Assembly: GCA_026075535.2 (NCBI GenBank) | Contig: AP026544.2 | Location: 4,836,001 to 4,900,000, forward strand | Reading direction: 5' to 3' | DNA: 64,000 nt | Source of the DNA: Tricholoma matsutake | Taxonomy: Eukaryota; Basidiomycota; Agaricomycetes; Agaricales; Tricholomataceae | Part shown: positions 36,681-46,800 of the stretch, piece after piece | How positions within the stretch are numbered: the stretch's first letter is position 1 | How the letters are laid out: each line of letters begins with the position of its first letter | Translations under genes and position numbers: made by a program | The notes under the pieces: generated by a model | Databases searched by the model: none | The model's input: the letters and a program-made list of their open reading frames with translations, nothing else | Told to the model about the DNA's origin: nothing

Positions 36681-37195
36681 TTTCACATTTTACCACAGTG
36701 CTTTAACAGCCCCGTTTAGTCCAAAACTTTCAAAAAAACACAAGACCAGGATTGTGGAGTCCAGCTCACCAGAAATGTTGGTGGTTTGTTTAGCTATGCA
36801 AGTGGTATGGCTGAAGCTCAGATAGAGAGTTTGTTTCTTTACTGGCCACGAAAAAAAGCCAGGCATTGGATAAGCCTGAATCTGGGTTGAAAGCTTTCAA
36901 AGCGTTGTCAGCAGTTTCCATGATGTGAGCGACACTGACAACTTCTCTGCTGGGCATAAGCTAATGGTGACTCAATCGTGTTGCATACAGCACAGTGTTA
37001 GACCAGATTGTTGAAGAACACAATCCAAAAAACATCACGTTTGGAACAATAGAGTCCGCTCTGTTTACTTCCATGTTTTGCTTATTATTCATGAAACCAT
37101 TTGACAGCAAACCCAAAGGATCTAGACCCAAGTATAGTGCAGTTCTTAGAGTATCCTAAATCTGACTGATCCAACTATAGGAGAGTCATAACTAA

Positions 37196-39630
37196 AATGG
37201 CGAAGGCAGCAGAAAATGCTGTTGAGGTTGCTCCCAAAAAGTAAGCTCATGCCAATGCTGCTACCTCTGCTTCCTTTTCCTTTTTTCATGCAGGCGTACC
37301 TGTCAAAATCTGGCTGCTGAAAAGAAGAACAAGCACCCGTTGTTTGTCAAAACTCAAGCTCTTGAGTCATTACTTCTCCTTTTGTTCTCCGAATTGGCTG
37401 CGGCTCACTGATCAGTCCGGAGTTTTACCTGACAACAGTGTATGCAACTTATCTGAAGATGTTGATGGTGAGATGCCTTCAGTAGCTGAGTCTGTCTCCT
37501 TTTCCTGCTTATTCTGTGCTGTTAACCTCTTCCACAGATTGCTTGCATTCTACAAACAGTCCCTTGCTGCCAAAACTGGAACATTACATGACTCTCCTCA
37601 AAAGCACATTGGACCACATTTTTTTATAACTTAATATGCTGAGACTCTTTTAGGTCAGAAACTTCCGATGGCGCAACTCCACATGCATGATCACCTACAG
37701 TTTTGGCTGCTACTGATACCAACAATGATGAAGCAGGTTCAGAAATGGTTTGGCAAGGAATAGGTGATGCTTCTCTCCTGCAAGATGATGTGTAAGCCCC
37801 TCTTAGCTTCTGTTCATGTGGCTACTTATAACCCTTGCCAGATCTGATGTTCCTGCTCTTGATGTAGAAATGCCAGAAGAAATCAACAATGATGATGGCC
37901 ATACTGTGATGATCCAAGCTTTGCAAGATCTGATGTTGATCCCTATCTACCAGGAGCTTCCTGAACTGCCATACATGGTTACCTTTGTCACAAGCATGTT
38001 AACTTTCTACAGCTTATAATAACATTAGTCGCTTGTGTGAAATTGAACCTTTTGGCAAGATGACAGCCCAAACTGTATGCATGCCCTTTGTAGAAATGTG
38101 CAAGAAGCTCAAGGAAGATGAAGTATGGTAAGTGTGATGTTGAACAGTATCTTTATAAATAAAACTCAAAAAATGCAGGACACTGTTGAAGGCCTTGAAA
38201 TTCAATAAGTGTGGGCAATATGCAAACCTTGCATGAGTCAACCCGAAACTCCTTTACGCCGATGACCACCATATCAAAAACATCGAAGGCAAGCAGGTAA
38301 CCATTGGCATGATGACAGGCACTGTCACAGAAAGCTTTCTTTTCACTCCAGTTGAAGGTGGACCTGATAATGACCCCTGGATTATGGACAGAATCACAAT
38401 TGTGCCCTTCACCCAAGATATGAGGCATGAAACTTCACTCTAGGGGCTTATTTTTCAGACTGCAGATGGTTTTCATACCATAAGGGGACTCACAGGCCCG
38501 GGTGGTTTCAGCTTTACCACTCAAAGTGAAGGCCACAGAGAAAACATTCCCGGTTGTAAGTTTGCGACTCCTAATTCTAAGTTTGAGCCCCTGACAGCCT
38601 TCCAGTTTTTTCTTTGGTAACATTGAAATTGAAACTGAGTGTGTTTAAAAACATATCTTTGACCCTCATTGCATTCAAGGGCTACAATATGTACAGGTGT
38701 TACAATTTTCCTTGTAACTCATGGAACCCAACTGACCCAATGCACCCGATTATCCCCTCCAGACAGGAGGCACTCCCTGATTCATGCTTAGAGCATGCCA
38801 TTGACACCAGACATACCCATGATGCATGCTGACAACATGCATTTGATCCCCTTCCCATGGAAGGCACCCTTGACACATGGTGACTCCATGCACCCAAACC
38901 CGCTCCCACACCTGCTGGGATACAGCGACCCCTTGACATTGGGTCCATGACATTGGACTCTCATGATTGACATGCTACACTGCAGCACTCCTTGACATCA
39001 GATCCTTGACATCGGATCCATGACATCGGATCTGTGACATCAGACACCTCATGCTAGGCATGAGGCTTATTGTTTCTATTCTTACTTGATATGCATCTAC
39101 CTTTCTGATTGAACGATAAGGACCTCCCTCTTAGTATAAGTACTGTGACTCATAGTAGGGATGTCCTTAGTTTAGATCTAGGCAATCTACAGTCTTAACT
39201 CATAACTTGCAAACTTACTCGAAACTACTAAGGAAGCCCCTTAGTACGTGAACTTACTTGAAACCACTAAGGAAGCCCCTTAGTGTGTGAACCCAAATGA
39301 CTCTATGCAGAAGGCCTGCTAGAGTGCACTATCCATCTTACATCAGATGCTCTGAGTAAGACTAGTGCCAAATGACTCATCGAGGAAGCACCTCATTGAA
39401 CGACATCAACTAGATCGAGTGGTTGAAGCTTCGCCCTTAACAACAGGAGCTTCAACAACATTGGTAAGCTGCATGTGTAAAATATTTTCAGAGTCCAAGT
39501 TTTTAACACCTATTCAGTGCCTGTTTATGATGGCTGGGTGACTGAGGACCGCCAAGCTTTTTCTTTTTCAGACAATGACTTCAAACACCTCCTGTCTTGG
39601 CCCTTGTATGGAGGTCAGGAGCTGAACTTT
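37196..39630 (+). pseudogene. Hypothetical Agaricomycete gene, decayed, with solo LTR insertion
   Basis: It may start MAKAAENAVEVAPK (about 37196), with exon-like pieces DQSGVLPDNSVCNLSEDVD and EINNDDGHTVMIQALQDLML. A clear segment from about 38180 encodes LKALKFNKCGQYANLA, then after TGA (38234-38236) VNPKLLYADDHHIKNIEG, KQVTIGMMTGTVTESFLF and TIVPFTQDMRHETSL. TAG (38441-38443) and GLIFQTADGFHTIRGLTG follow in the same frame. The solo LTR at 38698-39442 lies in the exon encoding KGYNMYR; past it the frame gives SFNNIG, a GTAAGC donor, and an exon VYDGWVTEDRQAFSFSDNDF up to GGQEL, where the next repeat begins. I know similar mushroom proteins of unknown role; no domain is named with confidence. 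Confidence 0.5.
38698..39442. mobile_element. Solo LTR B, 745 bp
   Basis: It starts TGTTACAATTTT and ends CCTTAACA, flanked by ACAGG at 38693-38697 and 39443-39447. It shares tips and internal GACATCGGAT, CATGAGGCTTATTG and AAGGAAGCCCCTTAGT blocks with solo LTR A. A single LTR with a target duplication indicates recombination between two LTRs after insertion. Confidence 0.88.
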
Positions 39631-39834
39631 ACACTGCCCCACATAGTCCTGGAGGAATCCAGTAGGACTCACCAGGACTCACCAGGACTCACCAGGAATC
39701 CAGTGGGACTTACCAGGATTCCTGGTCTGTTACCAAACATCCAACCATAATGGAAAGTCAATTTGATATCTTATGAGTTCAAGTGCCTCAACTTCAGAAA
39801 TTTCACAACATGCCCACAAAACAGATTTGTGCAA

Positions 39835-39914
39835 AGCAGGAATTGAACTCAAGACCTCATGATGAGGAATCACATGACAAACCAGACAAGTGTGCTCAAC
39901 CAGTTGAGCCACTT
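39835..39914 (-). repeat. tRNA-derived SINE-like sequence
   Basis: The minus strand reads TGGCTCAACTGGTTGAGCA (box A) and about 50 bp later GAGTTCAATTCCTG (box B), the layout of a tRNA gene. A tail related to no known gene continues to about 39733. It is too diverged to be called a tRNA gene. Confidence 0.6.
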
Positions 39915-41126
39915 GTTATCCATATAAAGTTTATTTATGACTCAAACTCAAACTCAAGCATATAATCTCTCTCAAAGTCACTATTAAGATCAAATAATTT
40001 TAATCAACTACATCCCTTGCATTAGACGTGAGGGATACAATACAATTAACTACATAAAAAAAGCCCTCCCATGCACCTCATGCAAGGGAGAGCCCTAAAA
40101 ATATTTACAGATAAAACTAAATCCCCTTGCATCAAATGCGAGGGGAGGGTGACAATTATTAATAAATAAAGAAAAGCCCCTCGCCATTGTAAAATGTGGG
40201 CGAGGGGGAGGGCATTAATATGAAAGAAAAAAAATGAAAATAAAACCCTCCCCATGCAAAATGCAGGGGAGGGGGCGGCCTGGTGGTGTCTCATCGTGGT
40301 GTGGGTGCATGGGTCCTGCTCTCCATCCTTGTCCCCATCCCTGTCCCTGTCCCCATCTCCCCGTTGTCCCCATCCCAATGGTTCCCCGTTTCTGCCCCAC
40401 GAGCAGTGGCTCATGGGGCTGGAGGCGGGTGGTGTGTCATTGGCCCCATCGTGGTTGGTGGCCGTGCTTCGCGTTCTGGGGGTTCTGGTGCTGGTAGGTG
40501 GTGGCATTGTCATTGTTGTCGACTGCACACTCACAATCCACCCTACAAGCAGAGGCTCACAGGTGTGGGGTGGGTGTGTTGGGTTGTCTCATGTCCGGCC
40601 ATCGTTACCAGTAGAGTAGAACCTATAAAACAAAAGAAACAAGTTAGTTAGTTTATAAAAACAAAAAGCAAACAAAAAAAACTTACGTAGGGCCCAAGCA
40701 ACGCAATCTGCATCGTTTGGGCCCACGTTCCATGCAGTCAGCTCATTTGCGGGTGGTGGCGTCATTACCAGTAGATTATAACCTAGAAAACTAAAAAAAC
40801 AGATTAGTTAGTTTATAAAAACAAAAAGCAAATGAAAAAAAAACTTATGTAGGGCCCAAATGACACAGGAGGTTGCATTGTTTGGGCCCACATTCTGTCC
40901 AGTCAGCTCGTTTGAAGGTGGTGGTGATGGTGGAGTGGGTGTGGGAATGGTGGCAGCGGGTGTCCACGCAGTGGTGGTGGTGGTAGAATGGAGAGGAGGG
41001 AGGTGGCGTTGTCGAGAGTGGTGGTGATGGTTGACGAGCTGGCAGTGTTGATGATGCGGCTGTGTGCTTTGTCATGCACAGCTGCCCCAATAGTACCTAG
41101 AGCAGTTAGTGGACACACTTTCCAAG

Positions 41127-41199
41127 TCCATGTGGTGTAGTGGTTATATTGGCTGTGCTGAACTGTTGTTGTCTAATCCCTAGGGTTCAATTCTGTCTT
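41127..41199 (+). repeat. tRNA-derived SINE-like sequence
   Basis: TGTGGTGTAGTGGTTATATT (box A) and AGGGTTCAATTCT (box B) are spaced as in a tRNA. A copy lies at 63892-63965 on the other strand, and the similarity continues far downstream in both. Confidence 0.6.
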
Positions 41200-41585
41200 G
41201 TGTCATTTATTTTATTACTTAGTAGTAGTAAGGACTCCTGGTTCAATCCTACTGGATTCCTGGTCCATCCTCCTGGATTCCTCATAGTCCAAGTCCTGGG
41301 GAATTCCTGGAATGGTACCAGGAAGAGCCCAATTTACCAGGATTACACCAGGAATCCACCAGGAATCCTACTGGAAGAGAAACTGCCAGGAATAAACCAT
41401 TTGGTGGACAATGGCTGAAGCAGGGACTACCAGGAATATGTGGGGCAGTGTAAAGAGCTCCCTTGACCCTCCATTTTTTGGCATTAAATAATGATTCAAA
41501 ATATCAATGCAGTACATATTGGGGATGTCAGCATTAGATCCTGTCCAGAGCACAAGCACTTTCTCAGGAAATTCCACCCCCACTA

Positions 41586-41790
41586 CTGTGAGCAACTGCT
41601 TGCAGGGTGGACCATGGGTGTTAATGACCACTCAATGACACCTACATCATTGTGTGGGGTGGTGGTTTCTTTTAGTTTAGTTTTTTATATTTTTTGTGAA
41701 TTACATTATATATATAGAACTGGCATCTTGTGCAAGATGCAAGAAAAAAAGTATTGAAATAAGTAATAAGTAGTATTAATAACATAAAAT
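41586..41790. other. hAT-family internal remnant with hairpin motif
   Basis: CTGTGAGCAACTGCTTGCAG followed by GGTGGACCATGGGTG resembles blocks inside hAT1 and hAT2; no ends are visible. Confidence 0.4.
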
Positions 41791-41795
41791 GATAC

Positions 41796-41870
41796 TGCCA
41801 GGTTGGCACAGTGGTAGATTGCAAATTTGTCATGCTACCATAATCCTGAGGTCTTCAGTTCAAACACTTC
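41796..41870 (+). repeat. tRNA-derived SINE-like sequence
   Basis: TTGGCACAGTGGTAGATTGC (box A-like) and GTCTTCAGTTCAAACAC (box B-like) are about 45 bp apart. The body may extend to about 42150. Confidence 0.55.
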
Positions 41871-42159
41871 TTTGACATTCAAATTTTAATCACACTTTAT
41901 TCCATAAAAATTACTAAGTCATTCACTACTCAGAATCTGTGCAGATTCCTTTGGACTATACTCAGACTATCCTTGGACTGGAATTTACTGAAATACTCTC
42001 CCAAGTCAAGATATCATCATCCTGGAGTGACAGTCCAGATAACAGTCTGATCGGACTCCGGTCAGAAAAGTCAGACTCCACTTGGACTCCATGGACAACT
42101 TGGAGTCCTATAGGATTAGGTGGGTGAGTGCAAAGTACTGATATTTGGGGTGAGATAGT

Positions 42160-43117
42160 ATTATTCAATATAATACATGGAAAGAAAATAAAAGAAAATT
42201 CATGTTAGGTAATGGGGGCATTTCCGAACATCATGTGGGTCAATTTAATTTTGCTCTTGATCATATTCCCTGAGTCATTGTTTCTAATGCATAATCCCAC
42301 ATCATCATCCTTAAGTGATACTAGCCCTTAGTGTTAGAATGAGTTTCAGCTTTACATATTATAAACCTTTAACCATTAGGGCCAACACTGTTTAGATTGC
42401 AATCTCAAGAGGAGGTGTGTAATGGACAGTATTTACTGTCATTTTGTAAGAGTGCCTCTTACATCAGCATTGCATTATCACATGCATGTCTATTATCACA
42501 TGTTATTCTGTTGATATATAGTCTACACTTTGAGTACTTGCACTGTATTCTAGAATCCCCCCTCAAATTATACTAAGTTCCTTATAGTTTTGTGTCCTTG
42601 AGTGTTGGAAGCTCCAGCTTCCTTCCACTTTTTTTTTAATAATGAACTTACTATCCACACTCTAGTACTCTCTCACAATGTGCATCTTTTCTTTACCCCA
42701 CCGACCCTGAAATTTCCAAAACAGTCATTTTTTTTTCACACTGAACACTTGCTTGCCCACACTCCCTTGTTCATCCCGCCATGTGTAAAATCAAGTTTCA
42801 ATCTATGACAATTTATTCACATCGACGATTTATTTGCATTGTGTTTCCTGGTCTGCAGAGACACAGTTGAACTGCCACAACACCTAACACATCAAGAAAT
42901 TGCTCACATCATGGACACTGCCCAGTTCACAAACACATTGGCCTTCCCTATCAAGCAACCAGTTCAAGTTCTTGTCAAATCATATACACAATGTGTTCTA
43001 CCAACTCCTTTTCCCCATCTTGGTTCTCCCACAACATTGTTTTCATCACTGCCTCACTCCTTTTTCTTATGTCGTCTTCCATGCATTCTATACCCTTTTC
43101 TGGTCTCCTCTTAGCTA
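42160..43117. other. No gene recognised; possible LTR remnant
   Basis: A purine stretch AAGAGGAGG at about 42407 leads into TGTGTAATGGACAG, which looks like the start of a 3' LTR, but no partner or target duplication was found. Confidence 0.25.
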
Positions 43118-43223
43118 CTTATTCCAAGTACTTACTGGTACTTATTCAAGTACTTACCCGTACTTATTCAAGTACTTACCGGTACTTATTCAAGTACTTA
43201 CCGGTACTTATTCAAGTACTTAC
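43118..43223. repeat. 22-bp minisatellite at the copia insertion site
   Basis: About five units of GGTACTTATTCAAGTACTTA plus CC. The array resumes at 49045-49084 after the copia element, so the element inserted into it. Confidence 0.95.
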
Positions 43224-43528
43224 TGTTGAAATTAATCCCTGATGCATGCTGTATACATGAGGCAATACATGCAGCATACACATGTATACATGAGGCGATA
43301 CATGCAGCATATGCATGTTACTGCACTTACTGCGCATACATGCAGTAAACACATTCCCGAGTCATGTGACATCCTTAATATTATGTATATAAGGAGAACC
43401 TGTACCATAGTAGGAATACAGTGTTCTTACCTCTGCTAACCCTAGCTGTAAGTCTAACTAAACCCTAGGTAGGTTGTAAGGAACATGTTGTCTCTTCCCC
43501 TGTGCAGCGTATATAGTCTGCTCCAACA
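43224..43528 (+). repeat. 5' LTR of copia element
   Basis: Begins TGTTGAAATTAATCC and ends GCTCCAACA. U3 contains repeated ATACATGAGGC and ATACATGCAGCAT units; a TATATAAGG box at about 43386 probably marks the promoter. Confidence 0.97.
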
Positions 43529-43540
43529 GGTTATGGGCCC
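43529..43540 (+). other. Primer binding site, half-tRNA-iMet type
   Basis: GGTTATGGGCCC follows the LTR directly. It is complementary to GGGCCCATAACC, the anticodon stem-loop of eukaryotic initiator tRNA-Met, not to a tRNA 3' end. This matches the priming mode known for Drosophila copia. Confidence 0.75.
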
Positions 43541-43627
43541 TGCTGGGCACGTCGCGAACGCGCTTTAATTAGCTGCGAACAACGTAGACTTCATCGTCTC
43601 CAAATTTATAACCTTGTGCTCTTCGTG

Positions 43628-43720
43628 AGCTGCATTGCGCTCCCTGCGAGCTGCATTGCGCTCCCTGCGAGCTGCATTGCGCTCCCTGCGAGCTGCATTG
43701 CGCTCCCTGCGAGCTGCATA
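43628..43720. repeat. 21-bp tandem repeat in the copia leader
   Basis: Four to five copies of GAGCTGCATTGCGCTCCCTG plus C lie between the primer site and gag, followed by ATATAAAA. Confidence 0.95.
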
Positions 43721-43841
43721 TAAAACCTAGGTTGACTAGGGTTAACCACTCTGAAGGAGTGTTTTCTCCTGAGAACGTTAAATGTGTTTTATTGAGTAAA
43801 AAGACTGATTGAGCGCTTTTAACAGCTGCCACCACAGAATC

Positions 43842-46800
43842 ATGTCTTCAACTCTTGAAAAACTCGTTCAAACTTTCGACGGATCAAATTACATTCTATG
43901 GGCCGACTCAATGAAGGCATGGCTCAGGTCTCAGGGCCTCTGGCAAATAACTAGCGGGGCGGAGCAAAAACCGCCCCCGGCGCCTCCTTTGATGGCGACG
44001 AACGCTACCTTGGTAGCGGACGCTAATGTCAAGCTCCAGACCTGGAGCAACAAAAATGACCAGGCTATTGGTAGCCTAGTGCTCCGCCTGGCCCCCTCCA
44101 TTCGGCAGCATGCCAACACAAAGGACACTGCTGAGGAGGTGTGGGCTCTCATCCGCACCGATTATGGTGTGGACGGCCCCTCCCAAGTCTTTTCGGACTT
44201 TAGGTCCGCAATAGCAATCAAAATCCCGGCTGTGAACCCTGCACCGGAGATTGCAAGAATGGCTGACAAATTTGAGCGCCTCACGGCTGCTAACGTCGCC
44301 ATCCCCGAGCTAGTACAGGCGATGATTCTACTTGCTGCAATGCCGCGCGAGTACGACTCATTGTCTGCAACGGTCCTTAACACGACCGCCACTAGCGCCT
44401 TGACATTTAAACATGTCAAGGACTCCATTGTTGCTGAAGCCTCAAGGCGCACAGCAGTTGGAAAGCCCGCTGGCCAGCCTCAGGCCAACAAACTTTCCAC
44501 TGTTAAGCGCAAGGGGGGAAACCCCAAATGGCAGCCCAAAGAAGGGCAAAACAGCAATGGAGACTCGTCCCGAAAACGTGGACGACGTGGGGACAGAAAG
44601 ACTAAGGAGGAGAAGCCAAAAGAGAAACATACCCACCTCGCCTCCAACGCCTTTACCACCATAAATGGTAATGGCACCATCATACCGCCGATGCCACTCA
44701 TACAGCGCATCGAGCGACGCGAACACACTCCCACAAGGGATCCTCGCCGCCGACCGCCTGCACAGGCATACACGGGCGCGGCCTCCTCTTCTCGCTTGGT
44801 TTACACCGAATACCAGCAAGCTCGAGACACCCTCGAGCGCATGCAACTTCCACGCAGCGCGAAAAACCTGCGACCGCTGGAAGAGCACCTTATGGTGCGA
44901 GAAGGTAAGAGAAGGAGGATAGAGCCAGAAACCGAGGCAACGATCGAGGAGGTAGAAGACGATACCGTCTCCCTCGGATCCGAACCTCCAGTAACTGACG
45001 AGGAAGTGTGGAAAGCCGTCGACAAAATGCTCGTCGATGAACCCCTTGATACAGGGGCGTATGATGACAGGTCAGTCCTTTTCCCTGCCACAAGCACTAA
45101 GATTCAAATTCCTATGAATACAGCGAACTTTTCATGTGAAATTTTACCGCTATTAAATGTATCATGGAATTATGTAGATCTTAATATATGTGCTATGTGT
45201 GCAAAGGGAGATTGTAAGAAAGGTGCCGACTGGATCATTGATTCAGGCGCATCAAAACACTTCACTGGTGAAATGAAAGATTTCGCTTCTTACGAGCCTT
45301 TACCGAGAAAGGACTCTACCTTGGTCCAAACGGCCACTGGTACTACTCATATAGTAGGAAAAGGAGCAGTCTTCATTAGGCACCAGGTAGTATGTAATGG
45401 GAAGTCAGAGACGCGTGAAACGCGACTATACCCCATCTACTACATACCCGACATTAATACTCGATTGATGTCAATGGGGGTCTTTTTACAAGACGGAAGT
45501 GATGTGCGTGGTTCCTCCGCATACATTTCATTCATCGAGCATGGAAACCCAATCATGCATTGTGTCCCTCTAAGGAGGAATGACACGATCTATTGGGCTC
45601 GGACTCATATATTGAGCACCAAAAAGGTTAATGTCGCGACCATTTATGTCGCTGACTACTTGACTTGGCATAGGCGACTTGGACACCCATCCAAAGAGGC
45701 GCTAGGGAAAATGCCTAAAAGCACCATAAAATTCCCAAGGAATTTAATTATTCCTAAAGACAAAATTATATGTCCAGGGTGTGCAGAAGGGAAAATGACC
45801 TCAAAATCTTTTCCTGAGTCAGACTCACGAGCTGACAAATCCTTTGAATTAATACATTCCGACCTAAAGGAACTCCCGGTACTATCGTACCACAAACATA
45901 AATACTTCATTGTATTTCTGGATGACAAAACGTCACATATTTGGGTCCAATGCCTGAGAAAGAAATCTGATGCTGCTGCAGCGATTAGACAATTTCAAGC
46001 GATGGCTAAGACCCAATATGGTGCTACAATCAAGCGCTGGCGTGTCGATCCAGGGGGCGAGTTCAAGGATCGTGAGCTACAAAAACAGCTCAAGGATTTA
46101 GGCATCAAAATAGAGATGTCTGCACCCCACGTTCATCAACAGAACGGGCGCGCAGAGCGCGCCATAAGGACAATAATGGAAAAGTCGCAAACCCTGCGAT
46201 TCACCGCTTGTCTACCACAATCATGGTGGGAATTTTGCATAGAACATGCAACACATTTATACAACCGAACCCCAATAAGGCGCCTGAAATGGCTGACACC
46301 TTTTGAGGACCTGACAAAGGTCCGCCCAGATCTAAACAATCTGAAGGTCTTCGGTTGCGGTGCTTATGTCTATCTACCAAAGGAAAAACGTCCAACAACA
46401 TTGTCTCCTCGATTGGAGTTAATGACGTACCTTGGAGTAGAAGATGGCATTAAAGCATATCGTTTCATGCGACGAAACGGCGCAATATTCATTGGTGCTA
46501 CGGCACTATTTGATGAAACGATGTTCCCATGCTGTCCCGGAGCTAAAACTCCTGCCAAGACAGACCTTGGTGATTTTCCACCAGAACCAGAAGATGACGA
46601 CCACTCATCTGGAATGGATGGCGATGACCCTATACCGCCACAAAATCCGCCCCTTCCTCCATCATCAGAAGATGATGATGATGATTTACCAAGTGAGCAA
46701 AAGGCGCATGACGATGCGACTAACGCTCCTCCTCCGCCGCCTCCAGTTAGCACTGAGGACTTTCATCCAAGACGTGAAGATCAACAGGAATGGCAGCAAT

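Larger units (their letters stand above)
39628..41459. mobile_element. TIR-bounded repeat with CCAGGA-rich ends (composite)
   Basis: CTTTACACTGCCCCACATA at 39628 is matched in inverted form by TATGTGGGGCAGTGTAAAG ending near 41455. Both ends carry many CCAGGA/TCCTGG repeats (three CCAGGACTCA units at 39668-39700; AGGAATCC repeats at 41345-41380). The interior includes two tRNA-like segments and G-rich low-complexity DNA with hairpin motifs shared with hAT1/2. The same right end recurs, inverted, at 63633-64000. The target duplication is unclear, so class and exact ends are uncertain; the sequence may be nested insertions rather than one element. Confidence 0.55.

Noticed and set aside
39835..39914. 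Functional tRNA gene
   Set aside because: The box A and B match but stems are poorly paired and a long SINE-like tail follows; the same holds at 41127, 41796 and 21876.
41140..41418. ORF repeated at 63674-63949 (about 92 residues)
   Set aside because: It is conserved because the DNA is a repeat with a tRNA-like head; the TCCTGG repeats give it an artificial Pro/Gly/Leu-rich translation.
42602..43115. Small plus-strand ORFs before the copia element
   Set aside because: No recognisable family, no consistent frame and no splice signals linking them.
43118..43720. Possible CRISPR array (regular 21-22 bp repeats)
   Set aside because: Units are contiguous with no unique spacers, and the DNA is eukaryotic. 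One array is the copia target minisatellite, the other lies in the copia leader.
43569..43835. Minus-strand ORF with QCSSQGA repeats
   Set aside because: It is the antisense of the 21-bp leader repeat in the copia element.
46370..46753. Minus-strand Ser/Gly-rich ORF
   Set aside because: Shadow of the Asp/Pro-rich linker between integrase and reverse transcriptase in copia.
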